A stretch of DNA of 64,000 bases from the NCBI GenBank assembly GCA_002205965.3, contig NADL03000072.1, positions 124,001 through 188,000 of the forward strand. The letters are read 5' to 3'. The translations under genes and the position numbers were made by a program. A model generated the notes under the pieces. That model was not told where the DNA came from, did not search any database, and saw nothing but the letters and a program-made list of their open reading frames with translations. Below are positions 53,533-62,820 of this stretch, piece by piece. The first letter of the stretch is position 1, and each line of letters opens with the position of its first letter. This DNA comes from Kappaphycus alvarezii. Taxonomy: Eukaryota > Rhodophyta > Florideophyceae > Gigartinales > Solieriaceae.

Positions 53533-53576
53533 CAGTATTCATATTTGAGTTAAAATTACCATCATCAGAATGATCG

Positions 53577-54904
53577 TCAAAATTGTTTTCGCCCACATTC
53601 TTCACTTCGGTAATTTGTTTCATCAGAAATATCTTCCACAGAATATTCAATAGACTGATTCAATAAATCATTTGCCTTTTGAATTTGGTATGCTAGTTCA
53701 TTAGATGAAACGGAATGTCGGACATCTTCAATTGCAGCATGTATAAATTTTCCATTGGATCCAGGTACTGTGACGATAAGAGATTTTTTGTCGAATTTCA
53801 ATACTGGTTTGGGCGATGACCAAGATCCTCTTTTCTGATTTGGTAGATGAATAAAAATTTCCACAATATCGCCAACATTAATTGGCGTATCGGTCACAGA
53901 CTTTGATTTTAGAATAAGATTTAATTTCCTCTTGGCTATTAGCTCATTATGAGCTTCTCTTAAATCATTTGGTAGACTTCGAGGACCAGAATTATCGATG
54001 GTCGAGTGTGACCAGTGGCAAGCTCGTATGAAGAAACAACATCATTTCCATATAAATCATTCGATATTTGAAACATTCGAGCAATACGAACCGTAATTAC
54101 TTGCAGAAGAATCGGATATTTTTAAACGGATATAAATGTCTCTCAATATTTTATGTTTTGACTCAATATAATTTTTGTTATGGCGGCGGGAACCAATAGG
54201 ACAAAACGAAATTCCTCTTTCCTCAAGATAGCTTCTAAAATTATCATTTTTTCAAACGCTGATCTCCCATTAAATAGTTAGGGTCCCAAATGGTGTTAAC
54301 CAGAGAGTCTCAATACAATCAACGCAATTTTCCATCCTTAAAGAGGGCACTATTGAACCAGTTGAATACCTGGTAACTGAGTCCATAATGTGAAAAATAT
54401 CCAATTTTTTCCACAAAAAATGATCCACACAAACCAATTCATTAAATCCGCGAGATATAGAGCTTAAAGATACTGCACGAGGATGAGATGGTTTTTTTGT
54501 GACATCACAAAATTTGCAGGAGTCAATTATGCTTGATAAATATTTTTGCATTCATCGTCCCATATAAAATTTCTTTGTAACAATAGTTTTATATCATCAT
54601 AATTTGAGTGACCACATACATGTTTGTGAACCTTATTAATTATTTTCTTCTTTTCAGCCCAAGATATATTTTTTGATGTATTAATATTGTTGGAACAAAT
54701 TGCTGATAGAAATGAGTTTTCAATAGGTTCGGATGATTGTAATAAATATATTCCAGGTACATAACAATGATGACCATGATCCACCAATGTTATAGAATCG
54801 ATTGAATTATTTGCGGACTCGAACTCGATGCGATTGTCCGTCATATGAATAATATTTGATTTTCTTGTGATATTTCTTCCAATAACCCCATTGAGATGAT
54901 CCAC
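53577..54904 (-). pseudogene. Integrase of copia D
   Basis: Finger HKHVCGHSNYDDI...CKFCDVT near 54510-54640. Core: VDHFLWKKLDIFHIMDSVTR near 54380-54430 with catalytic Asp; RSYLEERGISFCPIG-type near 54220; ESKHKILRDIYIRLK near 54150. The C-terminal part (53897-53577) has GDIVEIFIHLPNQKRGSW and a Ser/Asn-rich tail. Catalyses cDNA insertion; broken frames. Confidence 0.78.
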
Positions 54905-55240
54905 TGATTATTAGATGCCTTATTTTAACCTGATTTCCATTGTCTGAAATAGCTGATAAAAATATTGAACCGACATTTTTCTTTTTTCGCTTGAGTGTTC
55001 GCCATTTCCGTATTGCCAGAAGGGCGTGTCCTTGATACATTCAGGAAGTTCATCAAGAATTCCATTCCATTTCGGTAAAATAAATTTCGAAAGTGCTCGT
55101 AATTCAACAATACCCATTTTACTATACGGTGCTCCATCATCAAGTAACGACCTGGGTATAACGTATTTGACGGAGAATCAAGCACACGTTTTTACCATAT
55201 GAAATGTTACGGAACCAGAATCATTTTTGTCTTTGATATT
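54905..55240 (-). pseudogene. Protease of copia D
   Basis: LDSPSNTLYPG followed, in a neighbouring frame, by DDGAPYSKMGIVELRALSKF near 55100-55140, then WNGILDELPECIKDTPFWQY. D-D-G-A is taken as the catalytic aspartate motif from its position between gag and integrase. Confidence 0.55.
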
Positions 55241-55393
55241 TTCTGCATTTCCATTCTAGATGATGAACCTTATGATAATTTTTAGCACTCTTGCATTTAT
55301 CTTTTTTCATAGGCCCAATGGACAATTTCTCCATCGTCACAAGTTGATTTTGCCTTGAGCGCAGCAAAGTCTTCAGGAGATAATCTTTGCTTA

Positions 55394-56119
55394 TTATTTT
55401 TCTTGAAATTTTCTTTTCTCCGTATGAAATATTTGATTGATTTGAAGAGATATATTTTTGAGCATTTCCATATATTTGATTTGTATTTTTTGGTTTATCA
55501 CATGCACGAATAAATAGATGATATTTCTGAATATTTGATTAATTCTAGGATTTTCTTTTTCCAAATCGGCTTCTTCATGCTTCGGAGAAGCAGCAGCCAA
55601 AATAGATACTCGCTGGTTTGAATCAATTTTGGAATTAGCCAGGAGCAAAATTGATACCAATGCTTCAGGTAATTTCGAAGTACCAGTAGATGAATGAAAT
55701 CGGGCAATTTGAGCATCAAACCGTGATTCAAAATTTTTGAAAGACTCACTATCACCACGAGTGGTGTGCAATAGATCTAAGAATTTTTGAAATGTATCTG
55801 ATATAGATGATAGAGGATCCACCTTATGAATAGCGTTAGCAATCGCTAATGCACCATTTTCAGACTGAATTTCTGTGTCTGGAATTTTCTTACAAATATC
55901 AAGAGCTCGTCCAAATAATTGTGATTGTAAGACAAGACCTTGTACTGCCTTAGGAACCTTATTAGAATTTGATGCTGGTAGTAAATCATGAACAGATTTC
56001 CATTTTTGAACAGCATCAAAATATTTTTCTTGAGGTCCTTTACCATCCGTCCAAGGAGCCGTGCGAAGATCCCATGAAAATTTCGGCCTTGAAGGAATTT
56101 CGGGGCGATCTGGGCCCAT
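55394..56119 (-). pseudogene. gag: gag of copia D
   Basis: ATG (56119-56117) inside the primer-binding site, giving MGPDRPEIPSRPKFSWDLRT. Then AVQGLVLQSQLFGRALDICK, SSISDTFQKFLDLLHTTRGD and IARFHSSTGTSKLPEALVSI. About 240 codons open; the frame ends before the zinc-knuckle region (~55310-55350), which has lost bases (GEIVHWAYEK remains of the CDRCGEIGHWAYEK seen in copy E). Open upstream into the LTR, but the conserved start is the ATG above. Confidence 0.78.
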
Positions 56120-56122
56120 AAC
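56110..56122 (-). other. Primer-binding site: tRNA-iMet anticodon arm
   Basis: CTGGGCCCATAAC on plus directly abuts the LTR at 56123. It equals the anticodon arm sequence of metazoan-type initiator tRNA-Met (CUGGGCCCAUAAC), as in Drosophila copia. Implies priming by a half-tRNA rather than by the 3' CCA end. Confidence 0.8.
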
Positions 56123-56676
56123 TGCAAAATAATTGGGATAGGTAGATCCAAATAATAATAAATAGTTCCAACTTAAATAAATAAATAAACGCCACAATTG
56201 ACTTAGAATGAATAATGAATAGAAAACCAAATTTAATAATATCTGATCGAGGGGAATATTTCGATAGCCCGAGGATGTAAAAAATATTTCTAACAACCTA
56301 GACTACTTATACTCTACACCAGGGTGAACCTGCTACAAAAATCAGGTGAGCCGTTCAATAATTTTGGTAGACATAATTTAGGCTCAGCAATAATTATTGC
56401 AGTATTTCCAGGTAAGCAATCATCCAGATAATAATTTGTTGGTAGCATAAATGTAGTAATTATAGCCTGTATAATATAAAAAACCCAACTGTAGGACATA
56501 AAAATTATTTCACACTGAATTCAGCATAAAATAGTGCCAGTGTAAAATAGATAAAATTATTCCTTGATGATTCATAATAAATATAAATTGTGGGCCTCAA
56601 TAAAAATATTGCTCCACAATTCAGCATCACTGTAGGACACCGGGATAGAGATTAAAATATTTGGTCAATTTTCACA
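56123..56676 (-). repeat. 5' LTR of copia D (554 bp)
   Basis: TGCAAAATAATTGGG...TTTTCACA on plus, followed by TSD GTCTA. Confidence 0.92.
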
Positions 56677-56681
56677 GTCTA

Positions 56682-56800
56682 TCCCATAGTTTTCCAGACA
56701 ACCGCAATCAACTCAAAAAGGGGAACCGACACAGACTCGAAAAGGTGTGGCGACACAGTAATGGGGAACTATCTTCCCCAGTCGTGAACGAACATCCGAA
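56682..56800 (-). mobile_element. Rest of two nested LINE-H copies
   Basis: 56682-56733 completes the inner 97 bp LINE-H. From 56734 (GACTCGAAAAGGTGTGG) the outer copy of 50898-51063 resumes with CGACACAGTAATGGGGAACT. Confidence 0.7.
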
Positions 56801-56849
56801 ATACCGATTCGCACATGTGCGACATCCGAAATGGTGATTTTCACATGGG

Positions 56850-57020
56850 CAATGCTGCACCTGCTTGATGACCGCCTAGCAGTGGCCTTTTGGGAATCGA
56901 AGACACTCCCCTGTTACTGTACCATAACATCCTTATTAGCCGTTTTTGGTTGCTCGGAGTTCCTTTGGATAAAGCCGAATAAATCCTCCCAAAGCAAAAC
57001 ATACACACCTTTCCCCACAT
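56850..57020 (+). mobile_element. Old LINE-H 3' copy
   Basis: Diverged but colinear: GCAATGCTGCACCTGCTTGA (end of coding), CCCCTGTTACTGTACC, and the 3' end AACATACACACCTTTCCCC. Older than most copies here. Confidence 0.5.
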
Positions 57021-57252
57021 GAGTATACCTTTCCGGCTCTTTTAGTTTCTACAGATAGCTCAGTCCAAGTTACGACTTTTTCTTCATCTTCTTAATACCT
57101 ACCAAAACTGCAACGACAACTTGATTATGTAAGTTGACTGAGTATCAACCAGCTATCTGTTGGAAGAAGTTTTCAGCAACACTAAGGCCACAATTTGAAA
57201 GCATGTATATTCCAGAGAATCTCCGTTCACAGGGGACGTCATGTAACAATGT

Positions 57253-57330
57253 CTCTGTTACATCACTGTGTAATAGAAACCTGCTCGCTGTTGTTATTCC
57301 TGTGCTCTGTTACACAGTGCTGTAACAGAG
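57253..57330. repeat. Inverted repeat, arms ~25 bp, loop ~28 bp
   Basis: CTCTGTTACATCACTGTG (57253) is near-inverted to the sequence ending CACAGTGCTGTAACAGAG (57330). Each arm is itself partly palindromic. Could form a hairpin or cruciform; origin unknown. Confidence 0.6.
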
Positions 57331-58545
57331 AACTTGGATAGGGACCCTGCTCTTTGAATTAGTGTTAATCTCACAAGGGTTTTTATGTCATCTTTTCATT
57401 AATGTTATCCCAATTTATTTGACGTAGCAGCACGCTGCAGGTCTTTATTGCAGTTGGTAACGGGGGGTAAAGGGGTGGTTTACTGCGAGCAACGGAAAGG
57501 TTGGGAGTCCTCTGTACTTGTAATCAAACCATTGGCAGGACCTATAATGCAAGTGCTTGAGCGTGTGTACCAACTAGAAAGTTGCTAAAGTAGTTAACGT
57601 TTATCAATACCTGTTTTGAAATTAGTGCTGTGGTTTTTAGTGCGCGAACTAGAATATACATCTAAAACGCTACAGCTATAATACTGATTATAAAATGGGC
57701 GGGCCTTTTGGATTCTTGGGGAGTCTAGCCGCACTACATTGAATTTTGCCCCCGACTTTCCGAAATCCACCTCCATCGTCTCTACCACCCATATAGCAAC
57801 GACCTGGCTGCTTCCCTTTCTGTTTCGTGTCAGTAGCTTCTCACATTAGGCCTCTATTGCTTTAGTCAGGACAAGTAAGTATGCAGTACCCCCCTGTAAC
57901 GATTCACGTCTTTCGAAGAGTTACTCAAGCACAGATCGATATACCCCGTTGCCGCGGAAAGAGGTAAAGGAGGGAGCGCACAAAGAGTTGGCAAAGCGTA
58001 GCGAGTGTCCTTCCAAAGTTCTGGTACCGCGACACTGCTGCTGCCTTTATTTTAAATCTCACCCAAGCAGGTACATCACTCTGTACACTCACACCCGGCA
58101 CCGCCCGTATCACGCGACGGCGGTGGACTGTAGGCCCGAATCATCCATGTCACGCGATGATTGGCCCATGGCATTGTAGCTGACACCAAGGGAGTACTCG
58201 CCAGCTTTGATTGGCCCATAGCACCCAAGCCTTGATTGCTCGTACTGCTCAGTCTAGGATGTGACCTCCGGCCACCATCCGTCGCAGAATCTCTTGACTT
58301 GGGATGACATTTGCAGCGCTGCGGGGAAATAGTTCGAAGCTTTGTCGAGCTCCTCATCCCGGGCAAGCGCAGGGCGTAACACTTCCCATTTACCCAAACA
58401 TTTAATAAGGGGGAAAAGGGAGGAAAATTTTTGGGTTATTTTTGATGTGGTCGGTTATAATGTCGGGTGATTTAACATTTGAAAGATATAGTCGTTTGTG
58501 GCCCGGAATATCCTGCAGAGTGCCAGTTATACCTCTTAAATTACC
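57331..58545. other. No gene recognised
   Basis: Only short unrelated ORFs. No repeat or domain similarity detected. Confidence 0.3.
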
Positions 58546-58885
58546 CTAAAAAGGCGGCTCAAGGCCGCCCAGCAGACAGGCTGCGTTGGACATTATCGCC
58601 GCGGCAGCGTACCTCTGAATAAGTACCGCACGGACCTTACCATATGTCTTCACCGCCCTAACGGCCACTTTCCGCGCGACGTCAGTTTTCACAATATAAG
58701 CGTCCGCGTGCCACCCTCCGAGAGTAAATATAGGGATAGGCACGAGCTTACTTCTCACGGAGGTTGCAATAAAAGATTTATATCTTCCATGCTTCACAAA
58801 CACGGCTGCATTGAGCGAGGTGAGCGGATTAAACCTTTGGGCCATCCTGTGGGAGGGTGCCAGCGGGTTGACGAAGGTCACGTCG
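58546..58885 (-). pseudogene. LINE-H endonuclease C-terminus
   Basis: A 111-codon minus frame: MTFVNPLAPSHRM, LTSLNAAVFVKHGRYKSF, LVPIPIFTLGGWHADAYIV, KVRAVLIQRYAAAAIMSNAA then CLLGGLEPPF to the stop. The most continuous copy of this block; others are at 26.1, 38.3, 41.7 and 49.8 kb. V-T-F strand followed by K-x-x-R-Y-K-S-F suggests the R2-type restriction-like nuclease core. No typical 3' region follows, so it was cut or rearranged. Confidence 0.6.
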
Positions 58886-58892
58886 AGAAATT

Positions 58893-58945
58893 AAGGGGAA
58901 ACATTTTGGTGTTTTACACATGGCCATATCTCCAAGAAAGAATCA
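58893..58945 (-). mobile_element. Possible LINE-H 3' fragment
   Basis: GGGGAAACATTTTGGTGTTT, TTACACATGGCCATATCTCC on plus resembles the reversed LINE-H 3' end, but diverged. Confidence 0.35.
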
Positions 58946-59274
58946 GAGAAACGCCACCATTACCATACTTTATGCGAATACTACGGACTGGACCTTCACC
59001 CCATGGTTGCTGATGTCTATGGTTGCATTGGACCCGGGTTTGATCAAGCTGTGCAACAAGTCGCCCACTTTCTCGCCAGTAAGCGTGGTACCTCTGTTGC
59101 CGCCGAGAAACATTCGCTCCTCGTTAGATTCGTATGCCTGATTGTCCAATACGTTGCTACGTCCGTTAATCGGCGGAGTCTTGACCAGACCACCGATTTG
59201 GCCCCTGCTGTGTAGTCCCATGCCCTGCGCTGTATGGCGCTAGCGGCCTCCTGAGTATTGATCATTAAAGGTGA
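58946..59274. other. No gene recognised
   Basis: Spacer before LINE-J copy 3; no feature. Confidence 0.3.
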
Positions 59275-59419
59275 TGCTTTCGTACAGTATTGATGTTTTC
59301 ACAAGCTCTTCCCCCAAACTCGCGTTTTCTATCCTACCGAAAGGCATTAACGTCTCTCTCCACATCCAATGGGTGCCACCGAAACCTCCGCAGGGGGTGG
59401 CTGCTCCACCGTCGCGCGA

Positions 59420-59930
59420 CTCGATGCGACTTTCAGCACACGCTTTCCCTGAACTTTTCCTGGATCTCGTCAACCATCCCTCCGCAGTCACCAATCTCGC
59501 GTCCCCCGACGCCTGCTCCATCGCCGCCGACTCTCCAAACTCCGCCTCGACGCCTGCCCCACCGGACCACGCTTTCTCGCCGTATCCCGCCGCTGCCCTT
59601 GCCGCCCGTGCCAAAGTCGTCGTCCACCCATATCCCGATTCTGGGTCGTAACACAGCCGCCGCCCCCAACCCTGCTCCACCGACCCACCCGACGCTTCAG
59701 AGGAGTATAAACCGCATCTTCGCCCGCCTCGTCGACAACGAGCAGGAGTTTGCCCTTGTCTCCACCCCACGCCACCAGCGCCCACTTCGCAAAGAATTAT
59801 CTACTTGTGAGACCTTAGCCGCTGGGGGCTTCCCCGGCTTCTTCACCGCTGTCCACACCGCTGATTCGCATGAAACCGTCGTCTGGGCTGCCGTCGACTC
59901 CTTCCATACACAATCTTTCTTATGAAGCCT
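59420..59930 (+). pseudogene. LINE-J N-terminal region, copy 3
   Basis: Equivalent of 372-1049 (minus). Frame 59271-59651 has FPELFLDLVNHPSAVTNLAS and PAAALAARAKVVVHPYPDSG; then frame 59290-59925 continues with INRIFARLVDNEQEFALVST and AAVDSFHTQSF. A deletion removes ~100 bp of the copy 1 middle (the CSTLFNLQCS segment). Domain unknown. Confidence 0.5.
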
Positions 59931-60585
59931 TCCGTGACCACTCCGAATCCTCCCTTCCACTCACCACCGTTTCTCCCCCCTCTCTTATCATCTCTCATTG
60001 CCATTCCATTGCCGATGCCTAATCACTCCTACCCACCGAACATACCGAAGTCGCTCGCCTTTCCAGCCCCGCCTGCGCTTGTAGGCCCAAGCAATACCTC
60101 ATCGAAGTGCTGCGTTCCTCCATCTCGGACATCATGACCCGCTATCCCGAGCTCGCCCCGCCCGCCAATCCCGCCAACCCCCGTTGCCTAAACGGTCTCC
60201 CCCATCCCCTGCCAAAATCCAAGCTCCTGCCAAACTCCTCCGTCCCGCTGGACCTGAACCGGAATACAGCATGGAGAAGGCCTCATCACTCGTGCCCCCC
60301 CCTCGGAAATATGGTACCCCACCCACGGGACCTGTCCAATGATGTCCACCACCCGCCATTCTTTTTTATTCCTTGTACCTACCCGTCCCTATCTCCCAAA
60401 TTCCCTCCGCCTTCCTTTCCATTCACTGGTGGCATTTCTTTGCAGGCGGTTCGTTGAGACCCGCTCTACACAGGTGCGCACTGACATCCTCCACAAAATC
60501 ATGGCTCCCGATAGACTGGTTCTACGCAAGAACGGCCGATGAGAACCCCGCAACCGGCATCGCTCCAGCCTGGTCCTCGTCCTTA

Positions 60586-60772
60586 AGGAGGGAAAGGTTT
60601 GGGTGTTTTACTCTTCGAAGATATATCCGGTCTATCCCATGGTTTTTCCAGACAACCGCAATCAACTCAAAAATAGTATACCGACACAGTAATGGGGTAG
60701 GAACTACGCTCCCTAAAATGCTACCTTCAGGCCAGCCATCAAGCAGGCCGCATTGGACATGACGGCTTAAGT
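60586..60772 (-). mobile_element. LINE-H insertion in LINE-J, ~187 bp
   Basis: Reversed 3' end GGGAAAGGTTTGGGTGTTTT at 60590, through the 3' region, to the SNAAC-type coding end (GGACATGACGG). CTTAAG on both sides may be a short target duplication. Confidence 0.7.
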
Positions 60773-61460
60773 GCAGGATCTGTCTAGCACAAGAGGGGCA
60801 GTGGTCCCGTCTCCTTGATGAAGCCGCTGATGCCTTCGGCACTGTTCTCCACCGCAAAGCAGTTCGTACCCGATCCCCATAGGACTGCTGCAAACGGGCA
60901 TTGCTCAACGGCTCCCCTCACAAAGCGGCCCAAGCCCTCACTGCTGCAGCCCCACCAGTCCAGCCCACCCTGGCAAAAGCCGATAAGCTCCGGTCCCTCA
61001 ATCCCTCTCCTTCCCACCCCGCCAACGTGGGAATGGCTTGGGTGCTTTACTCTTGGAAGACATATCCGATCTATCCCATCGTTTTCCAGACAACCGCAAT
61101 CGACTCGAAAAGGGTGCCCATCTAACTGAGTCGACAGAGGTACCCTGCCCCCGCCGTGCACGTTCACTTAGGCCGAAGTCCGCCGCCAGCTGCTACAACT
61201 CCCGTGCAACAGCAGTACTGGTCCGGATGGACTTCGTCCCTCCATACTCAAAGCTCTAGCTCAAGCCTCCGGCGGTGCCGAGCCCTCAAATTCGGCTTTC
61301 AAGTGGTTCACTGCTTTCATCAACACCCTGGTCGATGGGAATTGCCCCACTGAGACTAGCGAGTACCTCGCAAATGTTACTCTATTTGGCCTGCCTAAAG
61401 ATGGAGCCTGTCGCATTCTCCGCTCGATCGCCATTGACCTTGCTATCTGTCGCCTTTTAG
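60773..61460 (+). pseudogene. LINE-J finger/linker and RT N-terminus, copy 3
   Basis: Readable blocks: WSRLLDEAADAFGTVLHRKA, then SPHKAAQALTAAAPPVQPTL and KADKLRSLNPSPSHPANV, a linker wording typical of this LINE type before RT; then TSEYLANVTLFGLPKDGACR and LRSIAIDLAI, homologous to 20.98-21.1 kb. Interrupted at 61028-61133 by LINE-H, and followed by loss of the RT core. Confidence 0.55.
61028..61133 (-). mobile_element. LINE-H insertion inside LINE-J coding region
   Basis: ~105 bp absent from the uninterrupted LINE-J copy at 20770-20800 (CACGCCGACCGAACCGACAG). Ends in the LINE-H 3' terminus (TGGCTTGGGTGCTTTACTC on plus). Confidence 0.75.
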
Positions 61461-61469
61461 TCCCCCGCG

Positions 61470-61811
61470 TTACGAATGGACGTTTACATTCCCGCTGCAT
61501 ACGGGGTTCACAGTACCGATATCGCCGTCGACGTTACTGTTGCCCACCCCTCCGCACGCCACCAAATCTCGCCAAGTACGGCTACCGCAGGCGCTGCCGC
61601 GACACTCGCAGAGCGCGAGAAACATTGTCATTACGGCACTTACTGCGACCAAAACGATATCCTCCTATACCCCGTAGGGATTGATATCTATGGCGCCTTG
61701 GGCGACGACGGCAAGGTTTTTTTCCGCCACCTTGCTTCTTTTGCTGCTTTTCGTCGCGGTTCCTCCCCTCAACAGGAGCTCCGCGACTTCGTTACCCGTT
61801 TCGCTTTTATT
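61470..61811 (+). pseudogene. LINE-J restriction-like endonuclease domain
   Basis: Frame 61476-61871: STDIAVDVTVAHPSARHQ, then AAATLAEREKHCHYGTYC, ILLYPVGIDIYGALG and LRDFVTRFAF. VDVTV followed by an E/K...Y helix and a hydrophobic PVG strand is the signature of the C-terminal PD-(D/E)xK endonuclease of R2-like LINEs, which nicks the target for priming. Interrupted at ~61805 by LINE-H; the fragment at 39.73 kb shows how the sequence continues. Confidence 0.6.
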
Positions 61812-61900
61812 CCCAAGGGTAAAAGGTTTGGGTGTTTTACTCTTGGAAGATATATCCGGTCTATCCCATAGATTTCCAGACAACTGCAACCAACTCAAGT
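61805..61900 (-). mobile_element. LINE-H insertion, ~95 bp
   Basis: GGTAAAAGGTTTGGGTGTTT through CAACTGCAACCAACTC on plus; 5'-truncated. Confidence 0.7.
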
Positions 61901-62107
61901 ACCGTACGTATTGCATCTACTGTCATCCCGATGTTCAACTTGTCAGACGATTGCGGAGAGGAAGTGGAGGACGAGGGAGACTGGCATTTGGACATCCCGG
62001 AGGATCCCGCAACACCTTTTGCTAGGACGGAGGCCGCTTGGTCAGACGACCCGCAGAAGCTTAGCCGCCCGGAGAATCTTTCATCTATTTGAGACTGGTC
62101 TACTTCG
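61901..62107 (+). other. Acidic tail ORF after LINE-J endonuclease
   Basis: Open frame to 62092 (MFNLSDDCGEEVEDEGDWHL, PATPFARTEAAWSDD). Could be the LINE-J C-terminal tail or its 3' flank; no second copy in the window to decide. Confidence 0.3.
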
Positions 62108-62117
62108 CTCTAGAAAG

Positions 62118-62165
62118 ACATAGATCGGATATATCTTCCATGACTAAAACATCCAAACCTTTCTC
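62118..62165 (+). mobile_element. Minimal LINE-H insertion, 48 bp, 10 bp TSD
   Basis: CTCTAGAAAG at 62108-62117 and 62166-62175 brackets 48 bp that match only the last part of LINE-H (AGATCGGATATATCTTCCAT, ending CCAAACCTTTCTC). Confidence 0.8.
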
Positions 62166-62175
62166 CTCTAGAAAG

Positions 62176-62820
62176 TGACGTCCGTTCCCCGCTCCGTGAA
62201 CCGAAACAAGACCTCAGCGGGTTACATGCACAGGTCAAGCACCTCGTGTCTGAACTCCAACGGTTCACCCGCCTGCACAGTGTAACTGTGTGACGTGACT
62301 ACGGGATCGGTCACGTGGTGGCGGCAATCATATGCGATCTGCTACCTCGTGTGAAAGCGTCCAAGACAGCAAAGCATGGTTTGAAACGCTCCGTGGGGGT
62401 CCTTTTGCTAGCAATATTTGATGGCTTACGGCCGGATTCTTACTCGGCTCCGTCTGTTCCCAAAAGAAACAGGCCCGTAGTGAACTATCTTGTGGTATCG
62501 AACCCTCCGCGCCAGCTACATAGTAGCGGGAAGCTCTACTCTTCCACCATAGTAGAAGCTGCCGATTACCAAACAACACCCAAAGGCGTCTATGGGCAGA
62601 CGGCATGGCGCGAGAGTGGGATTATTACGGCCAAGGAGAAGGTCACTAAACTGCCTCTGATGGGAACCTACTGCACGGAGCATTTTTCGGTGCATACTCG
62701 CTGGACGGACTGATCTGATCTCAACTCTTCGGACGGCGACGACGTCGGTGATGTCGCTGCTGAGCTGGAGGGTTTAGAAGTTGGGGAGGAGAAGGATGAG
62801 TAAGGTGCGGGCATATCGTG
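62176..62820. other. Unassigned; one 132-codon ORF
   Basis: A plus ORF at 62315-62713 (GLKRSVGVLLLAIFDGLRPD, KLYSSTIVEAADYQTTPKGV) has no recognised domain. No repeat similarity to other parts of the window. Confidence 0.3.

Larger units (their letters stand above)
51121..56676 (-). mobile_element. Ty1/copia element D, complete, frameshifted
   Basis: 5556 bp, LTRs of 554 bp each, TSD GTCTA at 51116-51120 and 56677-56681. Minus-strand order: LTR, tRNA-iMet-type primer-binding site, gag, zinc knuckle remnant, protease, integrase, RT, RNase H, polypurine tract, LTR. Integrase before RT defines Ty1/copia. Very AT-rich compared with gypsy and LINE sequence. The RT wording (VDVKSAFLQSG, VYVRPPRE) recalls the GalEa-type copia branch, but I cannot verify that. 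Confidence 0.93.
59275..62092 (+). mobile_element. LINE-J copy 3, with LINE-H insertions
   Basis: The only copy showing N-terminal region, zinc-finger/linker, RT N-terminus and endonuclease in one line. The RT core (motifs A-C, present in copy 2 at 21.2-21.6 kb) is deleted near 61460. LINE-H pieces sit at 60586-60772, 61028-61133 and 61805-61900; a fourth lies just beyond at 62118. Confidence 0.65.

Noticed and set aside
62315..62713. 132-codon ORF as a gene
   Set aside because: No homology, no repeat partner and no start context; could be chance in GC-balanced DNA.
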